Both the position numbers and the translations under genes were made by a program. Below the pieces are notes generated by a model, which made no database searches, was not told where the DNA came from, and was given only the letters and a program-made list of their open reading frames with translations. A stretch of 64,000 nt of DNA from Burkholderia stabilis. GTDB taxonomy: Bacteria > Pseudomonadota > Gammaproteobacteria > Burkholderiales > Burkholderiaceae. Of this stretch, positions 1 to 8,425 are shown in pieces. Each line of letters begins with the position of its first letter. Positions within the stretch are counted from its first letter, which is position 1. The stretch is from NCBI RefSeq assembly GCF_001742165.1, contig NZ_CP016442.1, forward strand, positions 186,001 to 250,000, in the 5' to 3' direction.

Positions 1-6
1 GGAACG

Positions 7-348
7 GTGGTCCGCGTGGTCGTGGCAGGTGTCCTGGCGAACGACGAGCTGCGGAAGCTGGTGATCGACGAGGCACAAACCGCGCGGCGTCTGTCCGCCG
101 ATGGGCGCACCCAGATTGGTGCGATGGTGGACGACGACACCCAGAACGCGTTCAACACCATCGGTCAACAGACCGGGGTGTCACGTGCGAAGGTCGTGCG
201 CGCGGCCCTGGTGGTCGGCGCAAAGCACCTCGCGGATTTTTCCCGTGATCTCCAAGTCGAACGGCAAACGCGAGACGCAGCCCACGAACGCAGCCGCGAC
301 CGAATGATCACGTTGTTCCAACGTCTTCAGGGTGAGGTGACGGCATGA
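7..348 (+). CDS. RHH-like small protein upstream of the replication initiator
   Basis: Small basic/acidic protein of at least 113 residues. The stretch from about residue 40 to 75 (DDDTQNAFNTIG, then SRAKVVRAAL) resembles a ribbon-helix-helix or CopG-type DNA-binding fold, which would fit a copy-number or initiator regulator. The stop codon overlaps the ATG of the next gene (ATGA), so the two are translationally coupled. The frame is open to the window edge, so the true start may lie upstream; GTG at 7 is only the first start visible. Function is inferred from context and weak fold resemblance. Confidence 0.6.
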   Translation: MVRVVVAGVLANDELRKLVIDEAQTARRLSADGRTQIGAMVDDDTQNAFNTIGQQTGVSRAKVVRAALVVGAKHLADFSRDLQVERQTRDAAHERSRDRMITLFQRLQGEVTA

Positions 349-1661
349 GCACGGGCAGCGTTTTTCCCCATCCGAAGGCCGACGCCGGCACCCCCGCCAA
401 GGCAGCGGCACCCAAGAAGCGCAGGGCGACGCGCGGCAACATTGTTCCCGCAACCCCCATCGTTGTAAGCGGTGAGGTCGTCCACGGAGGCGCGATGGGC
501 CCTGTGCAGCAGTGGCCGGCGACCCCCTCAGACATCATTTACTACCCGAACGCATTCTCGCGCAGCGCGGTCTTCGGCGGCACGCGCACCGTGCGCGCGA
601 AACCTCAGCAGGATGATTCGGACGAGCGGGGCATGAAGGTCGTTGGCAAGATCGTCGAGTTCAAGGCCCCGATCCCGTCGACGTCGCAATACGAGATCTA
701 CTACCGCGGCGAAGTCCTCAACCAGCAGGACGCCGAGGTGTGGATGATGGTGCTGGCCACGGCACGACGGGCCGGGCTCGCTGGCGAGCAGATCGAGTTC
801 TCGCTCAACGAGTGGTGCCGGGCCCTCGGGCGGCCGGACAACGACACGTTCGCGAACCAGGCCATCCTGGCATCGCTCGAACGGCTGAAGACGGCGACGC
901 TGAAAATCTACAACCGAAACACGCGCCGCAGGGACTGGATCAGCATGATCGTCCACATGTCGCAGCTCGACGGGCGCTACACCTTCACGATCGACCATCG
1001 CATCGCGGCCATGTGCTTCGACGACTGCACCCAGATCGACGTCGTGCGCAAGAGCGTCCTGAAATCGCAGATTTCCAAATGGCTGCACGATTTTTTCAGC
1101 ACGACGAGCAACACCTTCACCTGGAAGCTCTCGATGCTGCGGGAACTGAGCGGCTGTACGCACATGGAGCCGGGCAAGTTCCGCGCGGCGCTCCGGGAGG
1201 CGGTCGAGGAGCTGAAGAACATCAAGGGCAAGGACGGCACGGAGTTCGCCCCCGTGTTTGCGCCGGAGACCCAGATCGAATCGCAGATCCGGGACGGCAA
1301 GGCGTGCGAGGTCCTGGTGGTGGTCAAGGCGACCAACTCCCTGGTGCTCGCGCCGCGAAAGGGCTCCGAGATGCTGGACATGCTGACGGCGACCGCGATG
1401 CAGACGACGGGCGAGCCCAGTGCGCCGGTTGCACCTAAGGCCGTGAGCGTAGACCCGGTTCCGACGGCGACCGTCACCCCGTTGCCGCCCCCGCGTCGCC
1501 AGGCACCGCGCAAGGCCAGCAAGCAGGCGGGGGACGACTTCGTGCCGATCTGGGATCGCGACGTCGATCCCACGGACACCCGGTCGTCGGAGGAGCGCAA
1601 GCTGGCCTGGATCCGAAACCGCGACCGGGAGGAGGCGAGCTACTACGCTCCCGCGCGGTGA
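345..1661 (+). CDS. trfA: TrfA-like plasmid replication initiator
   Basis: Probable replication initiator of the TrfA family, which binds iterons at a plasmid origin and recruits the host helicase. The family-like core starts near residue 68 (PNAFSRSAVF) and continues through YEIYYRGEVLNQQDAEVW (about 115-133) and the DNA-binding region with ASLERLKTATLKIY (about 176-189). The first 65 and last 100 residues are Ala/Pro-rich and probably linkers. At 438 residues it is longer than the TrfA of RK2. It is translationally coupled to the preceding RHH-like gene. Iteron-like repeats lie 3.5 kb downstream at 5197-5271. The family assignment is from recalled sequence patterns. Confidence 0.8.
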   Translation: MSTGSVFPHPKADAGTPAKAAAPKKRRATRGNIVPATPIVVSGEVVHGGAMGPVQQWPATPSDIIYYPNAFSRSAVFGGTRTVRAKPQQDDSDERGMKVVGKIVEFKAPIPSTSQYEIYYRGEVLNQQDAEVWMMVLATARRAGLAGEQIEFSLNEWCRALGRPDNDTFANQAILASLERLKTATLKIYNRNTRRRDWISMIVHMSQLDGRYTFTIDHRIAAMCFDDCTQIDVVRKSVLKSQISKWLHDFFSTTSNTFTWKLSMLRELSGCTHMEPGKFRAALREAVEELKNIKGKDGTEFAPVFAPETQIESQIRDGKACEVLVVVKATNSLVLAPRKGSEMLDMLTATAMQTTGEPSAPVAPKAVSVDPVPTATVTPLPPPRRQAPRKASKQAGDDFVPIWDRDVDPTDTRSSEERKLAWIRNRDREEASYYAPAR

Positions 1662-1691
1662 GCGTTCGGCCCGGTTGGCACCACTGCTCGT

Positions 1692-1997
1692 TCACCGTCC
1701 CGGCATCACCCTGTACCGCGCGTGCACGTGCGGGCGCTCGGCCGGCAGGTTGTAGCACCAGACCTGCGGCTCCCCCTCGGTACCCTGGCGCTCCCGCACC
1801 ATGCGGTTGAACATCCGCCCCACCTTGCGCCGCCACCCATGAGGCAGGGATGACCAGAGGACCGCGTGGTGCGGGTCCCGCCGGCAGAGCTGGCGCAGGG
1901 TCCCGTCCTGGTGGTCGAGCCGCGCAAGCAGCCCGGCGAGCAGCACGCGGGCGATGGCGGCAGGGGTGGGGTCGAGGTCGAGCAGGGTGGTGGTCAT
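1692..1997 (-). CDS. Hypothetical protein, convergent with trfA-like gene
   Basis: A 101-residue protein of unknown function, running towards the initiator gene. A good ribosome site (GGAG, 8 bases before the ATG) supports the start. The middle is Trp/Arg-rich (WSSLPHGWRRKVGRMFNRMV), suggesting a small basic globular protein. I do not recognise a family. Codon use matches its neighbours. Confidence 0.55.
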   Translation of the reverse strand: MTTTLLDLDPTPAAIARVLLAGLLARLDHQDGTLRQLCRRDPHHAVLWSSLPHGWRRKVGRMFNRMVRERQGTEGEPQVWCYNLPAERPHVHARYRVMPGR

Positions 1998-2165
1998 CGG
2001 GTTCTCCGGGATCGTTGATCGGACGCCACCCGCGCGATCGCGTGATGGCTCTACATATAGTGAAAAACCGCCCCTAACTCACACCGATTTCCCGGACTGT
2101 TACAAAAAAGTCCGCCGCGCCCCCAGGCCAACCTTCCGTCCTGCACCACCACCCGACCTTCTGAT

Positions 2166-2214
2166 TTGACAAGCCTGCCGTACCTGCTACCGGTACGTAC
2201 CCGTGCCCTGGCAC
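2166..2214 (+). promoter_or_regulatory. Promoter with dyad operator for topB
   Basis: TTGACA at 2166-2171, 16 bp, then TACCGG at 2188-2193. A perfect dyad GTGCCCTGGCAC at 2203-2214 lies just after the -10, near the expected transcript start. This is a classic repressor position. The dyad is the first of 24 perfect intergenic copies. Confidence 0.6.
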
Positions 2215-2233
2215 AGCTTGTTTGAGGTTCGTC

Positions 2234-4402
2234 GTGCGTCTTTGGATCTTCGAGAAACCCTCCATGGCCAAGGCCGTGATCCCCCATCTGCCGAAGCCGC
2301 ACACGCGGCACGAGGGCTACTACGAGACCGGCGACGGCTACGTGTCCTGGCTGGCCGGGCACGTGATGGAGCAGGTGCAGCCGGGCGACTACGACGAGCG
2401 CTGGGGCAAGTTCCCCTGGGCGTTCGAGGACCTGCCGATCATCCCGAAGGACTGGAAGCTCAAGGTCTCGGAGGACAAGAAGGACCAGGTCAAGATCATC
2501 GAGACGCTGCTGAAAAAGTGCACGTCGATCGTGAACGGCGGGGACGCCGACCGCGAGGGCCAGCTCCTGGTCGACGAGGTGCTGCTGCACTTCGGCAACA
2601 CCAAGCCCGTGGCGCGAATCCACCTGAGCGCGATGGACCCGACCAGCGTCAAGAAGGCGATCGCCTTGCTCGCGGACAACGCCACCTTCCGTCCGCTCTA
2701 CGAGGCGGGCCTGGGCCGGCAGCGCGCCGACTGGCTGGTGGGCATGAACATGTCCCGGGCCTACACCATCCTGGCGAAGAAGCAGAACTACCCCGGCGTG
2801 CTGTCGGTGGGTCGGGTGCAATCGCCCACGCTGGCGCTGGTGGTCAAGCGTGACCGCGAGATCGAGAACTTCGTGGCCAAGGACTTCTGGACCGTCGAGG
2901 CGCAGTTCGCCGACCCGGGCCAGCCGGCGTTGCCGTTTTGGTCCCGCTGGCTCCCGCCGGGCCTGTCGCTCGAATCCGCGGAGAAGCAGGCGGACGTCGA
3001 CGCGAAGGGGGAGGCCGATGAGGACGAGGAGGGCGACGAGATCGAGGGCGAGGGCGGCACCGTCACCGGTCAGCGCCCGGCCTGGCTGGACGAGCAGAAC
3101 CGCATCGTCAACAAGGCGGTGGCGGACCAAATCGCGGCGAAGGTGCAGGCCGCCGGCCAGGGCACCGTCACGCGCTACGTGAACAAGCCGGCGGAGGAGC
3201 AGCCTCCGCTGCCGTTCGAGCTGACCGGTCTGCAGACCGCGCTCAACGGAAAGTACGGCTACTCGGCCAAGGAGGTGCTCGACGTCTGCCAGGAGCTGTA
3301 CCTCGCGGGCCAGACCACCTACCCGCGCTCGGACTGCCCGTACCTGCCCGTCTCGCAGCACGCGGAAGCCCCGGACGTGCTGGACGCGATCGCGCGGGGC
3401 GCCCCGCACCTGGCAACCCTGGCGGCCAACGCCAACGTGACGATCCGTTCGCGGGTGTGGAACGACAGCAAGGTGACCGAGCACCACGCGCTGATCCCGA
3501 CGCGCCAAGCCCCGGACTGGTCGACCATGACCGAGATCAAGCGCCGCACGTACGAGATGATCGCGCAGCGTTACCTGGCCCAGCTTTACCCGAACTGCCA
3601 GGTGGACAAGGCCAAGGTCGAGGTGTCGATCGCGGGCGAGCGTTTCGCGGCCAGCGGGCGCGTGGTGAAGGACCCGGGCTGGCGCGTGGTGTTCCAGGGC
3701 GAGGCCCAGGCCACCGACGCGAAGAAGGCGAAGGACGCCACCCCGACCCTGCCGGTGCTGACCGAGCAGGGCCCGGTGAACCGCCTGGCGGTGAAGGTGG
3801 ACGCGAAGCGCACCACGCCCCCGCCGCGCTACACCGAGGGCTCGCTGCTGACGGCGATGAAGCACGTCCACCGGACCGTGACGGACCCGGTGGAGCGCAA
3901 GAAGCTCAAGGCCCTGGACGGCATCGGCCGGTCGGCGACCCGCGCCGGGATCATCGAAACGATCATCAAGCGCGGCTTCGTGGACGTGAAGGGCAAGCAG
4001 CTCGTGGCCACCGTGGTCGGCAAGATCCTGGTGGACGCGTTGCCGGCCAAGCTCACCGACCCGGGCATGACCGCCCGGTGGGAGGCCCTGCTCGACGCGA
4101 TCGCGAAGAAGCAGATCCCGCTGCACGCGTTCATGGCGAAGCAGGAGGAGGCCATCGGCGAGCTGGTGGCCGCGGCGCGCGTCTCGACCCTGCCGACCAT
4201 CCCGCCCGACGCGATGCCGGCGCGCAAGCCGTACACCGGATCGTCCACCCCGCGGCCGGCCCCGGACGGCGCGAAGAAGTGCCCGAAGTGCAAGAAGGGC
4301 TACCTGGTCCCCCGGACGGTGAAGAACGGTCCGAAGGCCGGGCAGACCTTCCACGGGTGCAACAACTACCCGGAGTGCAAGCACAGCGTCTGGCCGAAGT
4401 AA
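2234..4402 (+). CDS. topB: DNA topoisomerase III (type IA), plasmid TraE/TopB type
   Basis: Type IA topoisomerase that nicks and passes single strands; plasmid copies help resolve replication and conjugation intermediates. The start is taken as GTG 2234, which gives RLWIFEKPSMAKAV, the family's usual N-terminus, with GAGG six bases upstream; the longer TTG start is less likely. Toprim residues DADREG sit near 104-109 and the catalytic tyrosine is Tyr363 in TTYPRSDC. A C-terminal four-cysteine zinc finger (CPKC...CNNYPEC) lies at about 682-716. An acidic insert rich in Glu/Asp (near 255-275) is unusual. It is followed by a terminator. Confidence 0.93.
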   Translation: MRLWIFEKPSMAKAVIPHLPKPHTRHEGYYETGDGYVSWLAGHVMEQVQPGDYDERWGKFPWAFEDLPIIPKDWKLKVSEDKKDQVKIIETLLKKCTSIVNGGDADREGQLLVDEVLLHFGNTKPVARIHLSAMDPTSVKKAIALLADNATFRPLYEAGLGRQRADWLVGMNMSRAYTILAKKQNYPGVLSVGRVQSPTLALVVKRDREIENFVAKDFWTVEAQFADPGQPALPFWSRWLPPGLSLESAEKQADVDAKGEADEDEEGDEIEGEGGTVTGQRPAWLDEQNRIVNKAVADQIAAKVQAAGQGTVTRYVNKPAEEQPPLPFELTGLQTALNGKYGYSAKEVLDVCQELYLAGQTTYPRSDCPYLPVSQHAEAPDVLDAIARGAPHLATLAANANVTIRSRVWNDSKVTEHHALIPTRQAPDWSTMTEIKRRTYEMIAQRYLAQLYPNCQVDKAKVEVSIAGERFAASGRVVKDPGWRVVFQGEAQATDAKKAKDATPTLPVLTEQGPVNRLAVKVDAKRTTPPPRYTEGSLLTAMKHVHRTVTDPVERKKLKALDGIGRSATRAGIIETIIKRGFVDVKGKQLVATVVGKILVDALPAKLTDPGMTARWEALLDAIAKKQIPLHAFMAKQEEAIGELVAAARVSTLPTIPPDAMPARKPYTGSSTPRPAPDGAKKCPKCKKGYLVPRTVKNGPKAGQTFHGCNNYPECKHSVWPK

Positions 4403-4424
4403 GGCCGGTCGCCCGACGTTCACG

Positions 4425-4458
4425 AAGCCTGCCTGGCGACCACCGGGCGGGCTTTTTT
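4425..4458 (+). terminator. Rho-independent terminator after topB
   Basis: Imperfect GC stem (GCCTGCC with GGCGGGC) followed by six T. Confidence 0.65.
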
Positions 4459-4496
4459 CATGGCCATTCACCCGTTCCCATCCAGGAGGTACCACC

Positions 4497-5138
4497 ATGC
4501 AGCAGCCCGATGTTCAGCCGTCCCCCGTTGACCACCCGTCGCCCGAGCGCGAACGGATCGTGGCCGACCTTCTGGGCGCCAAGCTCGACGCCTACGACGT
4601 CACCCGCCTGATGGTGGCCTGCTCGGACCCGGTGCCCCTGGGGTGCCTGGTGATGATGGGCGTACCGATGGAGGATCGGTTTTCCGTCATCGGGGTCCAG
4701 GGTGCCGAGGCGCAGCAGCAGGTCCGAGAGGAGTCGACGGCGGCCGACCTGTTGACCATGGCCAGGATCCTGGTCGTGATCAGCGAGCGCGAGGAGCGGG
4801 GCCTGCGCATGAACACGCCGGTGGGCGAGACCTTCTCGCTGCTGGAGATCAGCGCGCTTTGCGTCCACCTGCACGAGATCGGCGAGCCGGGCATCAACGC
4901 GTTCCTGCGGTCGGCGAACCTGGACGGTGCGCGGATCAACGAGCGCTACGGCGCTGCGTTGGTGGAGCTGCCCGAGATCGAGAAGATGGCGCTGCTCGTC
5001 ATGGGCCGGGCGTGGGACACGACCGAAGACCTGGCGGAGGTGGAGCAGGTGGTCCGTGCCGGCTTCGAGTGCAGCCCCATCGCCGAGGCGATCGCCGAAC
5101 GCCGGGCGACCGGCACGGGCGGCATCACGATGCACTGA
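4497..5138 (+). CDS. Hypothetical protein
   Basis: A 213-residue, mostly helical, acidic protein with a strong ribosome site (AGGAGGT, 8 bases before ATG). No signal peptide or membrane segment is seen and I do not recognise a family. The C-terminus is Gly/Thr-rich. It stands as a single gene between a terminator and a hairpin, so it needs its own promoter, which I could not place with confidence. The reading frame is long and has good codon bias, so it is almost certainly translated. Confidence 0.75.
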   Translation: MQQPDVQPSPVDHPSPERERIVADLLGAKLDAYDVTRLMVACSDPVPLGCLVMMGVPMEDRFSVIGVQGAEAQQQVREESTAADLLTMARILVVISEREERGLRMNTPVGETFSLLEISALCVHLHEIGEPGINAFLRSANLDGARINERYGAALVELPEIEKMALLVMGRAWDTTEDLAEVEQVVRAGFECSPIAEAIAERRATGTGGITMH

Positions 5139-5162
5139 GCCGGCGGCCCGTGCGGCCACCGT

Positions 5163-5188
5163 GAAGCGCTCACCCCGGTGGGCGCTTC
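5163..5188 (+). terminator. Hairpin after 4497 gene
   Basis: GAAGCGC/GCGCTTC stem without a clear T run. It may be a terminator or an mRNA 3' end stabiliser. Confidence 0.45.
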
Positions 5189-5196
5189 GTCGTACC

Positions 5197-5271
5197 GCAA
5201 AAAGTTGCCGGTTTCGCGCAAAAAGTTGCGGAGTCTGCGCAACATCTTGCGGGGTTGGCGCAACTTTTTGC
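5197..5271. repeat. Four 21-bp palindromic iteron-like repeats
   Basis: Four 12-bp palindromes of the form GCAA-N4-TTGC start at 5197, 5218, 5239 and 5260, exactly 21 bp apart (two helical turns). Units 1 and 2 are GCAAAAAGTTGC, unit 3 is GCAACATCTTGC and unit 4 is GCAACTTTTTGC, the reverse complement of units 1 and 2. Such spacing is typical of initiator iterons or of a partition centromere. A TrfA-like initiator in the window favours an origin; no parA or parB gene was seen. Confidence 0.7.
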
Positions 5272-5328
5272 CGACGGCCCGGGCCCGGAGGGACCGGGGT
5301 TGGGCGGACTTTCCCCGGGTTTGCGTGC

Positions 5329-5385
5329 GTGCCAGGGCACGGCCCCACCGACCGGGGTTGACGGCGGCCCAAAGGCCATTAGGTT
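5329..5385 (+). promoter_or_regulatory. Dyad plus promoter for 5439 gene
   Basis: Dyad GTGCCAGGGCAC at 5329-5340, then TTGACG at 5358-5363, 16 bp, and TAGGTT at 5380-5385. The dyad is just upstream of the -35. Confidence 0.65.
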
Positions 5386-5438
5386 GGTCGGAGGCACGGT
5401 TCGCCGTGCGATCCCTTACCAACCCGTCACGAGGACCC

Positions 5439-6230
5439 ATGACCACGCCGACCCAATCGCACGCCGGGCTCAACGCCGCAGCGAAGGACTTTATTTTTGA
5501 AAACAGCCTGGTCATGGACCTGCGATCGGCGACCCCGACCCGCAAGCTGACGCACGCCTTCGCTCGGTACTGCCAGAAACGCTTCGACGCGCGCCACATC
5601 CAGTTTCGCGCGGATCCGCGGGTCGCGCAGGCCCTCTGGGCGACCATCCGGGCGAATCCGGCGTTCAAGGACCTCCCCACGGCGGTGTCGACCTTTACCG
5701 ATGGGCCCATCGTCCACGTGGCGACGGAGGCCCAGGCCGAGAAGAACCGGCGCAAGGTTCAGCTCGCCACGCTGCACGACCTGCCGGAGCAGGATCTGGT
5801 GAGCGCGATCCGAACGATCCTTCGGGCGTACCCGTCGATCTGCGCCAACGGCATGAGCAGCGGCGAGAGCTTCGGCGGACCGTCCGACGCCTACCCGACC
5901 TACAAGGGCCACCCGGACGAGCTGCGGGACGCGCTCTCCGGGATTCGGGCGTGCCTGCAGTTCCTGGAACTGCACGCGGACCCGTCCAACGGCAAGCCCG
6001 TGGGCAGCTACGGCATGAAGCATATGGTCGAGTATTTCCACGAGCGCACGGGCCTGGGGCAAAGCTACGTCACCAACGGCGAGGGGATCATCGCCGCGCT
6101 CCTGCTGGGCTTCAAGGTTCGTCCGGACACGGATCGTCGCCCGTCCAACCCGAACCTGAACTTCGGCATGAAATACTCGCCGGGCTGGGATGGGGTGTGG
6201 AACCTTCGGCAATCCTGCGCCGATTACTGA
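5439..6230 (+). CDS. Hypothetical protein
   Basis: A 263-residue soluble protein of unknown function. The ATG at 5439 was chosen because it follows GAGG and the promoter at 5358-5385; the longer frame back to 5178 would run through the iteron array. The protein begins with a polar tail and has a Gly/Ser-rich middle (NGMSSGESFGGPSD, about residues 139-152). No membrane segment or recognised motif was seen. Confidence 0.75.
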   Translation: MTTPTQSHAGLNAAAKDFIFENSLVMDLRSATPTRKLTHAFARYCQKRFDARHIQFRADPRVAQALWATIRANPAFKDLPTAVSTFTDGPIVHVATEAQAEKNRRKVQLATLHDLPEQDLVSAIRTILRAYPSICANGMSSGESFGGPSDAYPTYKGHPDELRDALSGIRACLQFLELHADPSNGKPVGSYGMKHMVEYFHERTGLGQSYVTNGEGIIAALLLGFKVRPDTDRRPSNPNLNFGMKYSPGWDGVWNLRQSCADY

Positions 6231-6255
6231 TCCGTCCCAACGCGTGCGTGGGGCC

Positions 6256-6267
6256 GTGCCTTGGCAC
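6256..6267. promoter_or_regulatory. Dyad GTGCCTTGGCAC
   Basis: Perfect dyad with CCGTGCC/GGCACGG arms, placed 25 bp after the stop of the 5439 gene. No -35/-10 pair of the common class is evident within 60 bp. Confidence 0.6.
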
Positions 6268-6310
6268 GGCTAAAAGAGCAGGCTCGACCGCTTGCCAACG
6301 GTGCCTCTGG

Positions 6311-6439
6311 ATGGCCGTGGCCGCCGGCGGCCTCCCGATCCTCTGGGTCGTTGCGGCGGTCTTCGCCTGGCTCGCCCGTAAGCCGTTCGCGGGGCTGCTG
6401 CTGGCCCGGAAGTTCAAACCCACGGTCCGCCTCGAATGA
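6311..6439 (+). CDS. Possible 42-residue single-span membrane peptide
   Basis: The short frame starts MAVAAGGLPILWVV and holds one strongly hydrophobic segment followed by basic residues (ARKPFAGLLLARKFK), as in small inner-membrane proteins. No clear ribosome site precedes the ATG. It might be chance in a GC-rich leader, so the call is tentative. Confidence 0.3.
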   Translation: MAVAAGGLPILWVVAAVFAWLARKPFAGLLLARKFKPTVRLE

Positions 6440-6447
6440 CGATCGAA

Positions 6448-6851
6448 CGCCCACCACCCGGTGGACGTTTTGCTGTACGGCGCTCGCGACAACCCGCGAT
6501 CCCCGACGACGGGCTGCGCACCTGCAGCGCAGCTCGACCCCTGACCCCACACGTCCAAGGCACCGCGGCGCCGGCCGCGGGGTGGTGCGTTCAACCGTGA
6601 CGCCGTGCTTCCTCCATCCCCGTTTTCGATTCACCGCTGGGTGGCCCGCCCACTTCCTCGACGTGTAGCTCAACCACGCCCCTGATGGGGGCAAGGCACC
6701 GCTGCGCTCGTTGTCCTCTCCCGTTCCCGGCCCTTCGGTCCGCGCATGCGGCATCCGGCAACGGCCTGGCCCCCGGGGCGGGTCTCGCTCTCCCCACGAC
6801 GAGGCGGCTCCACTGAGCAGTGAAACGAAACCCAACGGGGAGGGCAGGGAA
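6448..6851 (+). promoter_or_regulatory. Leader copy 1 (putative structured leading-region promoter)
   Basis: Non-coding leader before the DUF6876 operon. It shares ordered blocks with leaders at 8953-9343, 51290-51618 and 58522-58878: a CGACGTGTAG-like box (6660-6669), a CCTCTCCCG block, TGCGGCATCCGG (about 6749), and an AACCCAAC...GGAG segment near the gene. Several GC hairpins can be drawn by eye. By position it resembles the single-strand promoters of conjugative leading regions. Confidence 0.45.
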
Positions 6852-6970
6852 ATGGTCCACGGCGTCGAACGCACCACCAACAGCCACACCGCGGCGTTCC
6901 CCCGCACCCCGAGGCTCACCACCGAGCAGGTAGCAGCACCACCAACACCACCACGAAGGAGAGCAAGACC
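6852..6970 (+). pseudogene. Relic or leader ORF encoding a shared N-terminal tag
   Basis: An ATG at 6852 with a GGGAGGGCAGG ribosome site opens a frame encoding TNSHTAAFPRTP, almost identical to the N-terminus of the 58879 gene. Here the following run has four C where the 58879 gene has five. Adding one C would put this frame in phase with the DUF6876 ATG at 6971. It is either a frameshifted N-terminal extension or a translated leader peptide. Confidence 0.4.
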
Positions 6971-7369
6971 ATGGACGCGCAAGACATCATCAACGGCCTG
7001 GGCCACTACACCGGCACGGAGAACTATTTCTCCCTCGGCGCGATGTTCCGCAACGCGGTGTACACCGACGGCGTGCAGTTCCTGATTGAAAACGCAGAGT
7101 GCGCCTGGCTCGTTACGGACGCCATGGCCTGGGTCACCCAGAAGGTGCCGGGGCAGAGCTACGACGACGGTTTCATGACCGTTGAGCTTCACCCGAAGGA
7201 GGACGGTACCGCTGATCTGCTGATCACCGACGGCAACGGCACGACGCTCTACGCCCAGCACTACACCGCCCACACGTTCCCGCTGCCGAAGGGGATCAAG
7301 TTGTACGCGGTCTGGGGCGAGACCTCGCGTGGCCCCTGCTGGATTTTGATGGTCACCAACGAGTATTAA
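6971..7369 (+). CDS. DUF6876 family protein
   Basis: A 132-residue protein recognised as DUF6876 from the opening block LGHYTGTENYF, the YTDGVQFLIENAECAWL segment, and the C-terminal KLYAVW. The family is common on plasmids and phages and has no known function. The start follows AAGGAGAGCAAGACC, almost the same ribosome-site context as the ArdA-like gene. It heads a four-gene run (6971-8854). Confidence 0.75.
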   Translation: MDAQDIINGLGHYTGTENYFSLGAMFRNAVYTDGVQFLIENAECAWLVTDAMAWVTQKVPGQSYDDGFMTVELHPKEDGTADLLITDGNGTTLYAQHYTAHTFPLPKGIKLYAVWGETSRGPCWILMVTNEY

Positions 7370-7380
7370 GCCGCCCCACG

Positions 7381-7404
7381 CCCCGGACGCTGCGGTTTCC
7401 GGGG
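7381..7404 (+). promoter_or_regulatory. Hairpin with conserved loop, copy 1
   Basis: CCCCGGA and TCCGGGG enclose a CGCTGCGGT loop, 40 bp before the next start. Related hairpins lie at 8363-8388 and 52295-52323. It is probably an RNA element between genes. Confidence 0.45.
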
Positions 7405-7443
7405 CTCCCCACCCGACACGACACCAGGAACACCAGGGACACC

Positions 7444-7797
7444 ATGAACCTCATCACCATCACCACGGGCGACCTGATCGGCCCGGCACTCGACTGGGCA
7501 GTGGCCAAGGCCATCAACGCACCGTTCACCACCGGACCGTTTTCCACCGACTGGGCGCTGGGCGGCCCGATCCTCGAAACGCACGGCGTCGGCTACTTCC
7601 GCAACGGCAAGCGTGTGTACGCCAACGACGACAAGCGTTGGGAGGCCAACCGCATCGTCAACCTGGACGACGCGCCGATCCTGCGCCACGGCTACCGCGC
7701 CCTGGGCCCGACCCCGCTGGTCGCTGGCTTGCGCTGCCTGGTGCGCAGCAAGCTGGGCGAAACGGTCGACGTCCCGGCCAACCTGGTGGAGGCCTGA
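7444..7797 (+). CDS. DUF2591 (phage NinX-like) family protein
   Basis: A 117-residue protein with the DUF2591 signature: an N-terminal LTG-like segment followed by GPALDWAVAKA (about 13-23) and FSTDWALGGPILE (about 34-46). The family is mostly from phages and its role is unknown. The stop is 3 bp before the next ATG, so it is co-translated with the zinc-ribbon gene. Confidence 0.75.
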   Translation: MNLITITTGDLIGPALDWAVAKAINAPFTTGPFSTDWALGGPILETHGVGYFRNGKRVYANDDKRWEANRIVNLDDAPILRHGYRALGPTPLVAGLRCLVRSKLGETVDVPANLVEA

Positions 7798-7800
7798 GCC

Positions 7801-8349
7801 ATGGCGAAATCGACCTTTCAAAGTCGCGGCATGATCGGCGGTGTGTTCACGTGCGGCATCTGCGGTCGGCGCACGCGCCACACCAACCAGGGCATGTCCC
7901 ACCTCTGCCCGCAGTGCGACGAGTGGACGGCGATGGAGAACAGCATCGTCGACGGGGATTACAAGGGGATGCCCGAGGAGCTGGCGCGCGCCGAGGCCAC
8001 CATCCACCAGCTCAAACGCGAAGCGATGAAGCGGGGCGGGGACGCCCGGAGCCTGGGCCTGTCGCTGGACGGCTCACGCGACCTGCGCACCGAGATCAAC
8101 AGCATCCTGAGCGCCGTCACGGCGCGCGGGCACCGCCTGGACATCGCGGGCGGTGCGCTCCCGGGCGAGACGGCCCTGGTGGTGGACGCGAACGGCGACG
8201 CCGTGGAGGAACCGGACGAACCGTTGGCCGCCTACGCGCAGCTCTACGCGCTGCTGGTGGACGTGCTCCAAGGGCACCTGACCGAGCAGCAGTTCGAGGA
8301 CATGGGCGGCAGCGTGTGCCGCGACATCATCAAGCAGTCCCAGGCATAA
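7801..8349 (+). CDS. Zinc-ribbon protein of unknown function
   Basis: A 182-residue protein with an N-terminal zinc ribbon: CGICGRRT near residue 18 and CPQCDEW near residue 38, typical of small plasmid and phage proteins with an ENSISDG-like following segment (here MENSIVDGDY). The rest is helical and acidic. It sits in the same operon as DUF6876 and DUF2591. Confidence 0.7.
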   Translation: MAKSTFQSRGMIGGVFTCGICGRRTRHTNQGMSHLCPQCDEWTAMENSIVDGDYKGMPEELARAEATIHQLKREAMKRGGDARSLGLSLDGSRDLRTEINSILSAVTARGHRLDIAGGALPGETALVVDANGDAVEEPDEPLAAYAQLYALLVDVLQGHLTEQQFEDMGGSVCRDIIKQSQA

Positions 8350-8362
8350 CGACGGATTCCAC

Positions 8363-8388
8363 GGCCCGGACGCTACGGTTTCCGGGCC
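8363..8388 (+). promoter_or_regulatory. Hairpin with conserved loop, copy 2
   Basis: GGCCCGGA pairs with TCCGGGCC around the loop CGCTACGGT, 38 bp before the next start. No T run follows, so it is not a standard terminator. Confidence 0.45.
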
Positions 8389-8425
8389 AGCCCAACCTCG
8401 CAACCTCACCACCTGGAGCATGACC

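Noticed and set aside
2051..4498. An 815-residue minus-strand open frame
   Set aside because: It is the antisense of topB, rich in Arg/His/Leu as expected for shadows of GC-rich genes, without a ribosome site.
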